Origin: Lolium rigidum
Lineage: Eukaryota > Streptophyta > Magnoliopsida > Poales > Poaceae
DNA: 64,000 bases
Direction of reading: 5' to 3'
NCBI RefSeq assembly: GCF_022539505.1
Contig: NC_061510.1
Location: 36,915,047 to 36,979,046, forward strand
Position 1 is the first letter of the stretch; each line of letters begins with the position of its first letter. The notes beneath the pieces are model-generated. The model did not search any database, had not been told where the DNA came from, and saw only the letters and a program-made list of their open reading frames with translations. Of this stretch, positions 20,432 to 31,647 are shown piece after piece. The position numbers were made by a program, and so were the translations under genes.

Positions 20432-21041
20432 TCCCCTTGGGACGTTAGTATGCTTCTTCTCCCTTTTTGGTGTTTCGATGCCAAAGGGGGAGAAGTTAAT
20501 CTATTAGGACGGGAATTTACATGGGGATGCCAAGGGCTTGGTGCTTCATTTGGTTTTTCGGCCTTGGCATCATATCTTATCCCTAGTTATTCGGAACTTA
20601 TTCGTATGCTTGCTACTCTATTTGTGGATCTCCCGATCCCCCGGTTTGACTTATTCGTGGTAGCCTATACTGGTCTTCGTTCTTTATGTCTTGATTGGCT
20701 ACACCAATTCTATGGAGGCACTTATTGTGAGTTTGGGTTTTCTCAAGGCAAAGGTATGACAAATCTGTCCAAAGCTCCTTGCATGATCATGTGTTGCCAC
20801 CATAGTGTGCATATGCTATATGAACTTGTCAAATATCCTTGTTGCATATGTGCATGGTTTGTAGAATCTAGGGGGAGTTGTTCATCTAGGATGTGTGCAT
20901 TTGTATACAAATGCATATTCCAAATACGCACACATCTAGGGGGAGCTCCGTCTACTTTTTGCAAATTGAGAACCTTATCATAATATCTTATGCTATGTTG
21001 CAAATTCTTGTGTTGTCATCAAACACCAAAAAGGGGGAGAT
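20432..21041 (+). promoter_or_regulatory. 3' untranslated region with repeated polypurine (integration-signal) motifs
   Basis: AAAGGGGGAG at 20483-20492, TAGGGGGAG near 20869-20877, TAGGGGGAG near 20938-20945, and the final AAAAAGGGGGAGA at 21029-21041 abutting the LTR. Multiple polypurine-like motifs upstream of the 3' LTR are a described feature of Sireviruses. Only the last one is in position to act as the primer. Confidence 0.75.
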
Positions 21042-21270
21042 TGAAAGAGAAAGATCTATATCACGTGTTGTGTGTGTTTGATGACAACACTTGAATGAAT
21101 TTAACCGTGCGCAAAGATTGTCTTTGATAGATTTGCGAGTGCACGGTGCCCTCGCTGAACACGTCATGATCGGAGGACTGAAGCGTAGCTTATACGTTTT
21201 CTGGTTTTGTGTGTGTGTGTCGCGAGGTAATATGGTTGGAGAGGAAAAGAGGACAAATCAGTCTCTGCCA

Positions 21271-21634
21271 AAGCGGTACTACCGGTACCAGTAGCGGTAG
21301 TACCGCTACCCTACTGGTACCGCTCCGAAGTACCGCTCTGGAGGTTTTACAGTGAAAAGTCCCACAGTGAGCTTTGCGGTACCTTGAGCGGTAGTACCGC
21401 TTGAAAGCGGTAGTACCGCCTCAGTACCGCTTAGGTACCGTAACGCGAGTTACGGCACCACCGCTGTGGTACCGCTTTGGTACCGCACGTGATCCAGTAA
21501 CTCCCAGAGGCCATTGCGGTACCTCAAGCGGTACCGCAGGCGGTACTACCGCTGTGTGTCCACGTGGCCAGATCTGTGGGGGATTTCGAATCCAGAGTAG
21601 TACTACCGCTTGTCAAAGCGGTAGTACCGCTTAG
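21271..21634 (+). promoter_or_regulatory. Palindrome array AGCGGTAGTACCGCT upstream of LTR TATA box
   Basis: More than ten full or partial copies of GCGGTANTACCGC in 364 bp, ending about 40 bp before the TATA box. Conserved palindromic repeats in the LTR promoter are a reported Sirevirus feature, although the published motif has a different sequence as far as I recall. Likely binding sites for a dimeric transcription factor. Confidence 0.7.
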
Positions 21635-21670
21635 GCAGAAACTGAACATAACGGTTGGATTGAAGGGACC

Positions 21671-21680
21671 CTATAAAAAG
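21671..21680 (+). promoter_or_regulatory. TATA box of Sirevirus-like LTR
   Basis: CTATAAAAAG directly downstream of the palindrome array. It is the best core promoter candidate in this LTR. Confidence 0.75.
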
Positions 21681-22459
21681 GCCCCTTCTTCCCCAGCTCG
21701 TTTTTAGCTCTTCTCTCTCTCTCCTCCATTGTTGCTGAGCTCAAGCCTTGTGGTTCTCCCAACCTAGCCAATCAATCGTGCCCAAATTTGGAGGAGTGGT
21801 GGAGGAGGCCCCGATCTATTGATCTACCTAGAGAGAATTCACCAATACCATCTAGTCCTTAGTGGATCTTGTTGTTAGGGTTCCTATGGTGGGATCTTGG
21901 AAGAAGTGCTCCTATGGAGGCTAGCTTGGTGTTGTGCTAGCCCCATAGGGTGTTGGGAGCCTCCTAGTGTTGTGGAGCTCGCCCCAACCTTGTGAAGGAA
22001 CCACCGCCTCGACCGGTGCCTTAGTGGAGAAGGGGGAGCCCCTTTGTGGAGCTCTCTCGATGAAGAAGGTGAGGCCTTCCTTCGTGGTGTGGCCGCCTAG
22101 CCTCTTGTGTGAGGCTAGCACCTCCTCAACGCAGACGTACTCCCTTTTTGTGGGAGGAACTGCGGGAAACAAACCTCGCCTCGTCTCCGCGCCCTCCGGT
22201 TGTGCCGCTCCTTACTTTTACTATCATGCTTGGTTCCTTTACTTGTTGCACTGGACTAGGATCATACTAGGATCACCTCGAACAACAAAGCTATCACATT
22301 TACTTCTGTTGCACTAAAAATTGAAAAAGGCTAAAAATTGCGTAGCGTCCATTCACCCTCCCCCCTCTTGTTCGCTACGATCCATTCAATGTGGATCTTT
22401 TCGCAAAAAAAAACTATCGTCAGCAAACTAATTTGAAAAACAGCTTAAGGTAGTAGTTA

Positions 22460-24343
22460 GAGCATCTTAGGCGTTGGGGCTTCCCAGGCCGAAACCCGGC
22501 GCTATTTAGCATCGGATGGATGTAATTTTTGGTCTGGGGAGCCCCATTTTCCCAGAGGCGAGACCAGGATGGATAATTTTTTTTTGACAAATAACGGCGA
22601 ATTCAGACAAAACAAGACAAAATCCGTTCAAACATAGGCGAAATTTAAAGATATTTAACATATATAGGCGAGTTCGTACATATATAGGCCGAATTCGTAA
22701 TATATTTGAATTCGGCGACATGGAAACAAAAACTAGATTTAATAACGGCCTTCTACCGCCATTTAGAAGGCCGTGTAGTCGCCGCTGCCGTCATCGCTCG
22801 AGTTGCCGGCGTCCTCGGCCGGCGGCGCCTCGTACCAAAAGCTTGATCCAGCACCAGGGTCACCGCGTGGCGCCGTCGGCCGGGAGAGCTCGTCGTCGCT
22901 GCTTTCCTCGAGCTTGATCAGCGGCACAGGCGTGGGCGCGACTGTTGGTGCGGCAGCCGGTGCGGCAGCGCGGACGGCGCGTTGCCGCGCGGCAGCCAAG
23001 TCCAGCAGACACCGCTGCTGCTCCGCCTCCTGTAGCTCCCAGTCCCGCCTAGACCAATCGAGCGCGGCGTCCATGGGGAGCGCGTTGTCGGCGGGGACGA
23101 GGTCATTCAGAGACCTGGCGATCGCATCCTCCACCGCCACGCTTGGCCTCCTCCTCGGCGAGCTGGGACGCGGCGGCGGCTACGGCCTCCTTCTTCGAGG
23201 TCTTCCTCTTGCGGCCGCGCGAGGGAGAGGAAGGCTGCTCGCGGATGACGAGGGCGCCGCTGCTGTGCCCTCTTGTCGGCGGTGGAAACACCGACTCCTT
23301 CTTGACAACGGCCGGCATCGAAGGCGGAGGAGCCGATCCGCCGGACCTGGACGCCGACCTCGACCCAGACGACGAGGAGGACGGAGCCACCTTCGCGGCG
23401 TCCAGGAGCTACCGTGCCGGCGCGATACGGTAGGCGCCACCGGCGGCGGCATCCCCAGAATGGGGGAATTGCCACCCTCGATGTGCGCGAGCACGTTCTC
23501 GAGGGTGCGGCCAGGCCCGCTCCACCAGCGTCGGCGGCCGGCGGTGCTGTTCCTAGCAGGAGGAGGAGGGCCATCGTATGCGGCGAGTTCGCGCTCGTAC
23601 CTTCGCCGGAAGAACTCCATCCACGCGTCGTAGTTATCCGGGAAGAAGTGCTCCTCCGCGCGCAGCTCGTCACTGAGAGTGAGGAGCACCGCGTCGATCT
23701 CCGCCTCCAGGGCGGCGCGACCGATCGGTGGCGGTGGGATCAGGACGCCGCCCGCGCTTAGTCTCCAGCCTCCGGGCACGCGAAAGTCGGGTGGCGCGGG
23801 GTAGCCCGCCGCGTGCAGGAGCCTCCCCTCCCATTGGTGGAGAGAGCGGCGGCCGAAGCCGTTGTTCGCCGCGCCATCGTTCGCCATTGATCGCTAGCTC
23901 TCGCTCGATGAGATTGGGGAAGAGAGGTCAATAGGGAGATGGCATGGTGAATGCAGCCAGACGCGGTAGTTCCGCGATTAATAGAGGGTGACGCGCGTGA
24001 AACCGAGGCGACGCCATTAACTCGCCGCGTGGAAGCTACGCGTCCAGCGAAGACTGACCGGTGGCAGGCTTTTCTCGATGAGGACGACGATCGGCCTTTC
24101 TCGCTGACAAGTCGGGGCCACCAGCCGTGCGGGAAATTTTCTCGGCGTTTCCCGCGCATTCGTTTCGTCCAGACTCCCCGAGCGCTGCTCGGGGGGGCGG
24201 GGATGACCTGGGCTCCCCGGATGGATGGAAGCTCAAATCCGGACGAAAACGACGATCCGGGGGCGCGACTGGGTCGTGTTTGTCCATCCAGATGAAAAAA
24301 AGGCGTCTTGAGGGCCTTCCCGGGGAGACGGCTGGAGATGCTC
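22460..24343 (-). mobile_element. Harbinger-like TIR element, copy A
   Basis: 1884 bp with TSD TTA at 22457-22459 and 24344-24346. The right terminus is GGCTGGAGATGCTC; the left terminus GAGCATCTTAGGCG is a mutated partner. TTA/TAA duplications and these termini fit the PIF/Harbinger superfamily. No DDE transposase is present. The only coding sequence is a minus-strand protein shared with copies B (34824-36812) and C (52348-54286). Confidence 0.8.
22763..23887 (-). pseudogene. Unknown nuclear-type protein of Harbinger-like copy A (frameshifted)
   Basis: Starts at 23887 (MANDGAANNGFGRRSLHQWE) and ends near 22763 (...GDYTAF). It is readable across three frames (23180-23887, 23103-23390, 22763-23140), about 370 residues. 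Blocks in order: an N-terminal WEGRLLHAAGYPAPP motif, a helical RRRYERELAAYDGPPPP motif, ENVLAHIEGGNSP, a Ser-rich linker, a basic NLS-like RGRKRKTSKKEA, a coiled coil with EAEQQRCLLDLAAARQR, an acidic EESSDDE, and an aromatic tail. The block order is the same in copies B and C. It is not a transposase and no known family is recognised. Frameshifts are at about 23180 and 23140. Confidence 0.6.
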
Positions 24344-24367
24344 TTAAGATGACAACATAGTTAATTA
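24344..24367 (+). other. Short spacer between Harbinger-like copies A and D1
   Basis: TSD TTA of copy A, then AT-rich sequence ending TTA next to copy D1. Only about 24 bp separate the two elements. Confidence 0.7.
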
Positions 24368-24625
24368 AGGGCATCTCCAGCGGCGCGACACAAACAGACG
24401 CTGAGCGACTATTTTCGTCCGCCGTGACCGAAAATGCGTCTTGCACCACCTCCAGCGGGGCGACGCAAAGTGACCGGGCCGTCCGTGGAGATGCAAACCT
24501 GGCCCAAATATGCGCCCCGGATGCGTCTCTGCGGACGCTGCACGGACGCTGCACGGACGCGCAAAGTGTCCGCTCGCGTCTGGCGGACGTTTCGTCGGCC
24601 CGCTTGGCAGCGATCCTGCGTCGAT

Positions 24626-24630
24626 GCGTC
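24626..24630 (+). repeat. TSD gcgtc, left copy (BARE/Angela copy 1)
   Basis: GCGTC precedes the LTR and is repeated at 33435-33439. The rejoined sequence matches 54613-54630 in copy D2. Confidence 0.95.
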
Positions 24631-26416
24631 TGTAGGATAACGTTGCATAGAAAACAAAAATTTTCCTACCGCGAACACGCAATCCAAGCCAAGATGCAAT
24701 CTAGAAGACGGTAGCAACGAGGGGGTATCGAGTCTCACCCTTGAAGAGATTCCAAAGCCTACAAGATGAGGCTCTTGTTGCTGCGGTAGACGTTCACTTG
24801 CCGCTTGCAAAAGCGCGTAGAAGATCTTGATCACGATCGGTTCCGGCGCCACGAACGGGCAGCACCTCCGTACTCGGTCACACGTTCGGTTGTTGATGAA
24901 GACGACGTCCACCTCCCGTTCCAGCGGGCAGCGGAAGTAGTAGCTCCTCTTGAATCCGACAGCACGACGGCGTGGTGTCGGTGGCGGTGTAGAAGTCCGG
25001 CGGAGCTTCGCTAAGCAAACCGGGCAATATGAAGTGGAGGAGCAAAGCTAGGGTTTGGGAGGGGTTGGCCGGCCACTCTATGGGGGGCGGCCAACTTGTG
25101 GTCTTGGGGTGGCCGGCCCCCTCCCTTGGCCCCTCATTATATAGGTGGATCCCAAGTGTTGGTGTCCAAGTCTTCGAATAAGACCCGAAACCAAAACCTT
25201 CCATAGGAGGGGGCAAACCTAGCCCAACTAGGACTCCCACCCAAAGGTGGGATTCCCACCTCCCATGTGGGGGTGGCCGGCCCCCTATGGTGGAGTCCAC
25301 TTGGGACTCCACCCCCACTAGGGCTGGCCGGCCATGGAGGTGGAGTCCCTTGTGGACTCCACCTTCCTTGGTGGTTTCTTCCGGACTTTTCTAGAACCTT
25401 CTAGAACCTTCCATAGAACCTTCCGCGACATTTTATTCACATAAAATGACATCCTATATATGAATCTTATTCTCCGGACCATTCCGGAACTCCTCGTGAT
25501 GTCCGGGATCACATCCGGGACTCCGAACAAATATTCCAACTTCATTCCATATTCAAGAACTACCATTTCAACATCCAACTTTAAGTGTGTCACCCTACGG
25601 TTCGTGAACTATGCGGACATGGTTGAGTACTCACTCCGACCAATAACCAATAGCGGGATCCGGAGATCCATAATGGCTCCCACATATTCAACGATGACTT
25701 TAGTGATCGAATGAACCATTCACATATATTACCAATTCCCTTTGTCTCGCGATATTTTACTTGTCCGAGGTTTGATCTTCGGTATCACTCTATACCTTGT
25801 TCAACCTCGTCTCCAGACAAGTACTCTTTACTCGTACCGTGGTATGTGGTCTCTTATGAACTCATTCATATGCTTGCAAGACATTAGACGACATTCCACC
25901 GAGAGGGCCCAGAGTATATCTATCCGTCATCGGGATGGACAAATCCCACTGTTGATCCATATGCCTCAACTCATACTTTCCAGATACTTAATCCCACCTT
26001 TATAACCACCCATTTACGCGGTGGTGTTTGGTGTAATCAAAGTACCTTTCCGGTATAAGTGATTTACATGATCTCATGGTCATAAGGACTAGGTAACTAT
26101 GTATTGAAAGCTTATAGCAAATAACTTAATGACGAGATCTTATGCTACGCTTAATTGGGTGTGTCCATTACATCATTCATATAATGATATAACCTTGTTA
26201 TTAATAACATCCAATGTTCATGATTATGAAACTAATCATCCATTAATCAACAAGCTAGTTTAAGAGGCATACTAGGGACTTCTTGTTGTCTACATATCAC
26301 ACATGTACTAATGTTTCGGTTAATACAATTCTAGCATGATATATAAACATTTATCATAAACATAAAGATATAAATAATAACCACTTTATTATTGCCTCTA
26401 GGGCATATCTCCTTCG
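24631..26416 (-). repeat. 3' LTR of BARE/Angela copy 1
   Basis: In window orientation begins TGTAGGATAACG and ends CATATCTCCTTCG. The minus-strand TATA box is at about 25134-25144 (TATATAATGA on the minus strand). The last bases read CTTCGAGTCTCC where the right LTR has CTTCA, a CAG to CGAG change at the junction with the polypurine tract. Confidence 0.92.
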
Positions 26417-26450
26417 AGTCTCCCACTTGCACTAGAGTCAATAATCTAGA

Positions 26451-27034
26451 TTACATAGTAATATACCTAACACCCATGGCATTCTGGTGTTGGTCATGCT
26501 TTGCCCTAGGGAGAGCTTTAGTCAACGGATCTGCTACATTCGGATCGGTGTGTACTTTGCAAATCTTTACTTCTCCATCTTCGATGTACTCGCGAATCGA
26601 GTGGTAACGCAGCTTGATATGCTTCGACCTCTTGTGTGACCTTGGTTCTTGTGCATTGGCGATGGCACCCATGTTATCACGAGTAAATGATTAATGGGTC
26701 CAATGCACTAGGAACCACACCGAGCTCTACAATGAACCTCTTCATCCATACCGCTTCGATGAAGCCTCCGAAGCCGCTATGTACTCGATTCCGTTGAAGA
26801 CTTCGCCACCGTGCACCGCTTCGAGCTTGCCCAGCTTATCTGCAGCACCATTCAATATAAACACGTACCCGATTGTGACTTAGAGTCATCGGGATCGGTG
26901 TTCCAACTTGCATCGGTGTAACCGTTTACAACGAGCTCTTGGTCACCTCCATAACAAAGAAACATATCCTTAGTTCTTTTCAAGTACTTCGGGATATTCT
27001 TGACCGCTGTCCAAGTGTTCCATTCCTGGATCAC
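26451..27034 (-). pseudogene. RNase H of BARE/Angela copy 1, fragmented
   Basis: Two open pieces: 26852-27034 with YTDASWNTDPDDSKS (RNase H first Asp region) and 26451-26672 with AHNAQ-type C-terminal sequence ending HTDPNVADPLTKALPR. RNase H removes the RNA strand of the RNA:DNA hybrid. The middle with the STESEY motif is out of frame here but readable in copy 2. Confidence 0.75.
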
Positions 27035-27079
27035 TTTGATATCTCGCTAGTCAAACTAACAGCATGTGCTATATCCGGT

Positions 27080-28053
27080 CTAGTACATAGCATGGCATAC
27101 ATGATAGATCCTACTCGCCGAGGCATAGGGGATATTATTCATCCTTTCTCTTTCTTCTGCCGTAGCCGGTCCTTGAGTCTTACTCAATACCTTGCCCGGT
27201 AACATAGGTAAGAACCCTTTCTTACTTTCGTCCATTCTAAATTTCTTTAGAATCTTGTCCAGATATGTACTCTGTGATAGCCCTATTAGGCGTCTTGATC
27301 TATCTCTATAAATCTTGATGCCTAATATATATGATGCTTCACCAAGGTCTTTCATTGAAAAACTATTATTCAAATAACCCTTAACACTTGCTTAATAGTT
27401 CTATATCATTCCCGATCAATAATATGTCATCTACATATAATATCAGGAATGCTACGGAGCTCCCACTCACTTTCTTGTAAATACAGGCCTCTCCATGACA
27501 CTCGTATAAACCCGAAGTCTTTGATCACCTTATCAAAGCGTCGGTTCCAACTTCTTGATGCTTGCTTCAGTCCATAGATTGAACGCTGAAGTTTGCATAC
27601 TTTGTCGACATTTTTAGGATCGACAAAACCTTTGGGTTGTACCATATACAACTCTTCCTCAATGTCTCCATTAAGGAATGCCGTTTTGACATCCATCCGC
27701 CAAATCTCATAATCGAAAAATGCAGCTATTGCTAACAAAATCCTCACAGATTTTAGCTTCGCTACCGGTGAGAAAGTCTCATCGTAGTCAACTCCTTGAA
27801 TTTGTCGGAAACCCTTTGCGACAAGTCGAGCTTTATAGACAGTAATATTACCATCAGCATCTGTTTTTCTCTTGAAGATCCATTTATTCTCGACAGCCTT
27901 TCGGCTCTCAGGTAAGTTTACCAAAGTCCATACTTTGTTATCATACATGGATCCCATTTCGGATTTCATGGCTTCTTGCCATTTGTTGGAATCTGGGCTC
28001 ATCATCGCTTCTTCATACGTCGCAGGGTCCTCATCATTGTTATCCACAATCAT
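27080..28053 (-). pseudogene. Reverse transcriptase of BARE/Angela copy 1, frameshifted
   Basis: Open 27427-28053 (starts in KWQEAMKSEMGSM, includes VYKARLVAKGF and YEIWRMDVKTAFLNGD, the first catalytic Asp), then 27080-27373 (SMKDLGEASYILGIKI onward). The YVDD segment lies in the frameshifted gap between them. Copy 2 has the same domain as a single open frame. Confidence 0.85.
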
Positions 28054-28058
28054 GACAT

Positions 28059-29526
28059 TTAGACAAGGATCAAACCAATCAGGAGTGGTACGTTCCCTTG
28101 TCGATCTGCGAGGTTCAGTAGTTTCCTCGTTCGAAGTTTCATGATCATTATCATTTGCTTCCTCTGTTGCCGGTGTAGGCGGTACGGTACAACTTCCGGT
28201 ATCTGCGCTACTCCGATCAACGAGTATAGATTCATCAATCTCATCGAAGTTCTACTTTTCTTCCGAGTCACTTCTTTAGTGAGAAATTCTTTCTCAAGAA
28301 AGGTTCCGTTCTTAGCAACAAAGATTTTGCCTTCGGATCTGTGATAGAAAGTGTACCCTATAGTTTCCTTAGGGTATCCTATGAAGACGCATTTCTCCGC
28401 TTTGGGTTCTAGCTTATCCGGTTGTAACTTTTTTACATAGGCTTCGCAACCCCAAACTTTTAGGAACGACAGCTTAGGTTTCTTATTAAACCATAATTCA
28501 TACGGTGTCGTTTCTACGGATTTTGATGGTGCTCTATTCAAAGTGAATGCGGCTGTCTCTAATGCATAACTCCAAAAAGATAACGGCAAATCAGTAAGAG
28601 ACATCATAGAACGAACCATATCTAAGAGAGTTCGATTACGACGTTCGGACACACCGTTTCGTTGTGGTGTTCCCGACGGTGTCAATTGTGAAAGTATTCC
28701 GCATTTCTTTAAATGCATGCCAAACTCATAACTCAGATATTCACCTCCACGATCGGATCGTAGAAATTTAATCTTCTTGTTACGTTGATTTTCTACTTCA
28801 CTTTGGAATTCCTTAAACTTCTCGAAAGTTTCGGATTTATGTTTCATGAAATAGATATACCCATATCTACTCGGATCATCCGTGAAGGTTAGAACATAAC
28901 GATAACCACCTCGCGATGCTACGCTCATTGGTCCGCATACATCGGTATGTATGATTTCCAATAAGTCGAGTAGCTCGCTCCATCATACCGTAAAATGGAG
29001 TCTTAGTCATTTTTCCCATCGGACATGCTTCGCATCTATCAAGTGACTCAAAGTCAAGTGATTCTAGTAATCCATCGATATGGAGTTTCTTCATGCGTTT
29101 CACTCCAATATGACCAAGACGACGATGCCACATATAAGTAGAATTATCATTCAATTTAATTCGCTTAGCATCAATGTTATGTATATGCGTATCACTACTA
29201 TCGAGATCTAACAGAAATAAGCCATTCTTTTGTGGTGCTCGACCATAAAAGATATTATTCATAAAAATAGAACAACCATTATTCTCGGACTTGAATGAAT
29301 AACCGTCTTGCATTAAACAAGATCCAGATATAATGTTCATGCTCAACGCAGGTACATAATAACAATTATTTAGGCTTAAAACTAATCCCGAAGGTAGATG
29401 TAGAGGAAGTGTGCCGACTGCGATCACATTGACCTTGGATCCGTTTCCAACGCGCATCGTCACTTCATCCTTCAGCAGTTGTCGTTTATTCTTTAGTTCC
29501 TGCTTTCGAGTTACAAATATGAGCAA
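28059..29526 (-). pseudogene. Protease C-terminus, pre-integrase and integrase of BARE/Angela copy 1
   Basis: 29526-28876 contains the pre-integrase segment with YMWHRRLGHIGVKRM and the zinc-binding H/C pairs (RCEACPMGKM). 28961-28059 contains the integrase core with IHTDVCGPM, FLRSDRGGEYLS and GVSERRNRTLLDM, supplying the D,D,E catalytic triad, then the C-terminal GYTFYHRSEGKIFVAKNGTF. A frameshift separates the two pieces. Confidence 0.88.
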
Positions 29527-29825
29527 CCGAACCAGATATCAAATACCCATGTACTAGAACGAGAACCAAGTGAAATGAACATCTATAACATGTATATCAT
29601 ATATACCTTCTTTCTTCTTCTTGACAAGGCCGCTCTTCGGATCAGCCGGATACTTGGAGCAATTACGCTTCCAGTGTCCCTTCTCCTTGCGAGTAATAGC
29701 ACTCAGCATCGGACTTAGGGCCGTTCTTAGGTTTCACAGGAGGCGTGGCAGCTTTCTTGCCACCCTTCTTGAATTTTCCCTTAGACTTGCCCTCGTTTCT
29801 TGAAACTCGGTGGTCTTGTTGACCA

Positions 29826-30447
29826 TCAACACTTGGTGCTCTTTCTTGATCTCAATCTCAAGCAGCTTTTAGCATGCCAAAGAGTTCGAGTAACTCCTTG
29901 TTCATGTTCTCGCATATTGTAGTTCATCACAAAGTTCTTGTAACTTGGTGGCAGTGATTGAAGGACACGATTAATCCCCAGCCTGTTAGGAATCACTATT
30001 CCCAAGTCACTGAGTTTCTTCGCATGCCCGGTCATGGCGAGCATGTGCTCACTAACGGAGCTGCCTTCTTCCATCATACAGCTGAAAAATTGTTTCGATG
30101 CTTCATAGCATTCCACGGCCGCATGAGTCTCAAAAATAGTCTTCAACTCTTTCATCAACTCATGAGGATCGTGGTGCTCAAAACGTTTTTGAAGATCGGA
30201 TTCCAGATCGCATAAGATGGCACACTGAACTTGAGAGTACCGAAGTTTTCCGAGTCGCGTAAACAGCTTTTACTTCATCGGTTTCAGTTTCTGCAGGAGG
30301 GTCACCTAGCGGTGCATCAAGCACATATTGCAGATTTCCGCCCGAGAGGAAGATCCTCACATGACGGAACCAGTCGGTGAAGTTGCTACCGTTGCTCTTA
30401 AGCTTTTCTTTCTCTAGGAACTGGTTAAAATTGATTGGGGACGCCAT
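29826..30447 (-). pseudogene. Gag of BARE/Angela copy 1, frameshifted
   Basis: The start ATG is at 30447 (MASPINFNQFLEKEKLKSNG). The first piece runs to about 30178, the second 30158-29826 (AVECYEASKQFFSCMMEEGS, LPPSYKNFVMNYNM). This is a Copia-type Gag/UBN2 domain. A zinc-knuckle segment follows toward 29640 in broken frame. Confidence 0.85.
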
Positions 30448-31633
30448 CTCTACAACATATATTTGCAATAGTTTAGACTAAGTTTATGACAAATTGAGTT
30501 CAAATTTTAATTCTACATAATTAAAAATCTAGATGAACTCCCACTCAAAACAATATCCCTCGCATTGTCTTAGTGATCACACGAACCAAATCCACCGCAC
30601 CTAAACCCGATCATCACGAGAAAAGGTGTGATTTCATTGGCGAACACTCAAAGTGTTCATCATATCAACCATATGATTCATGCTCTACCTTTCGGTATCA
30701 TGTGTTCCGAGACCATGTCTGTACATGCTAGGCTCGTCAAGGCCACCTTAGTATCTGCATGTGCAAAACCTGTCTTGCACCCGTTGTATGTACTTATTGA
30801 ATCTATCACACCCGATCATCACGAGATGCTTCGAAACGACAAGACTTGATAACGGTGCTACTAAGGATGAACACTTTATTATCTTGAGATTTTAGTGAGG
30901 GATCATCTTATAATGCTACCGTCGCGATCTAAGCAAAATAAGATGCATAAAAGGATTAACATCACATGCAGTTCATATGTGATATGATATGGCCCTTTTG
31001 TCTTTGCGCCTTTGATCTTCATCTCCAAAGCACGGACATGATCTCCATCATCTTCGGGCATGAACTCCATCATCGTCGGCTAAGCACCAAGGTCAATGGC
31101 GCCGTCTTCATGATTGTCCTCCATGTAGCAACTATTACAACTACTTTGAAATACTACTCAACATGAAATTTAAAGACAACCATAAGGCTCCTGCCGGTTG
31201 CCACAATACAATAATGATCATCTCATACATATTCATCATCACATTATGGCCATATCACATCACCAAACCCCGCAAAAACAAGTTAGACGCTCTCTAATTT
31301 GGTTTGCATATTTTACGTGGTTTAGGGTTTTTCGATATAGATCTAATCTACCTACGAACATGAACCACAACGTTGATACTAATGTTGTCAATAGAAGAGT
31401 AAATTGAATCTTTACTATAGTAGGAGAGACAGACACCCGCAAAGCCTCTTATGCAATACAAGTTGCATGTCGAACGAGGAACAAGTCTCATGAACGCGGT
31501 CATGTAAAGTTAGTCCGAGCCGCTTCATCCCACTATGCCATAAAGATGCAAAGTACTCAACTAAAGATAACAAGAGCATCAACGCCCACAAAACCATTGT
31601 GTTCTACTCGTGCAACCATCTATGCATAGACAC
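30448..31633 (-). other. Leader (5' UTR) of BARE/Angela copy 1
   Basis: About 1.2 kb between the primer site and gag, without a credible gene on either strand. Long leaders are usual in this group. Confidence 0.75.
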
Positions 31634-31647
31634 GGCTCGATACCACC
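31634..31647 (-). other. Primer binding site of BARE/Angela copy 1
   Basis: The minus strand reads GGTGGTATCGAGCC directly after the 5' LTR. The canonical initiator tRNA-Met site is TGGTATCAGAGCC; the loss at CAG (CTG on the plus strand) follows the pattern described in the findings. Confidence 0.85.

Larger units (their letters stand above)
13230..22388 (+). mobile_element. Sirevirus-like Copia retrotransposon with env-like ORF, pol decayed, 5' LTR split by Athila insertion
   Basis: A partial 5' LTR (13230-13642) is followed by a primer binding site matching initiator tRNA-Met, a long gag with zinc knuckle and coiled coils, remnants of integrase and RT, a long env-like ORF, polypurine motifs and a complete 3' LTR (21042-22388). 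These features together mark the Sirevirus lineage. The missing left part of the 5' LTR should lie left of the window, beyond the Athila 5' LTR. Pol is internally deleted and cannot be functional, so the element is non-autonomous in its present state. Confidence 0.85.
21042..22388 (+). repeat. 3' LTR of Sirevirus-like Copia
   Basis: 1347 bp beginning TGAAAGAGAAAG and ending GATCCATTCA. The final 417 bp match the partial 5' LTR. It contains a palindrome array, a TATA box and the split site of the Athila insertion at 21972. Confidence 0.88.

Noticed and set aside
22803..23633. 276-codon plus-strand ORF in Harbinger-like copy A
   Set aside because: The opposite strand carries the protein conserved in copies B and C; this frame is a GC-rich shadow.
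25460..26005. Short plus-strand ORFs repeated at 32512, 39949 and 46965
   Set aside because: They are antisense noise in BARE/Angela LTRs and repeat with them.
31634..31647. Possible tRNA gene fragment (initiator tRNA complement)
   Set aside because: It is only the primer binding site; no cloverleaf can be formed by the surrounding sequence.
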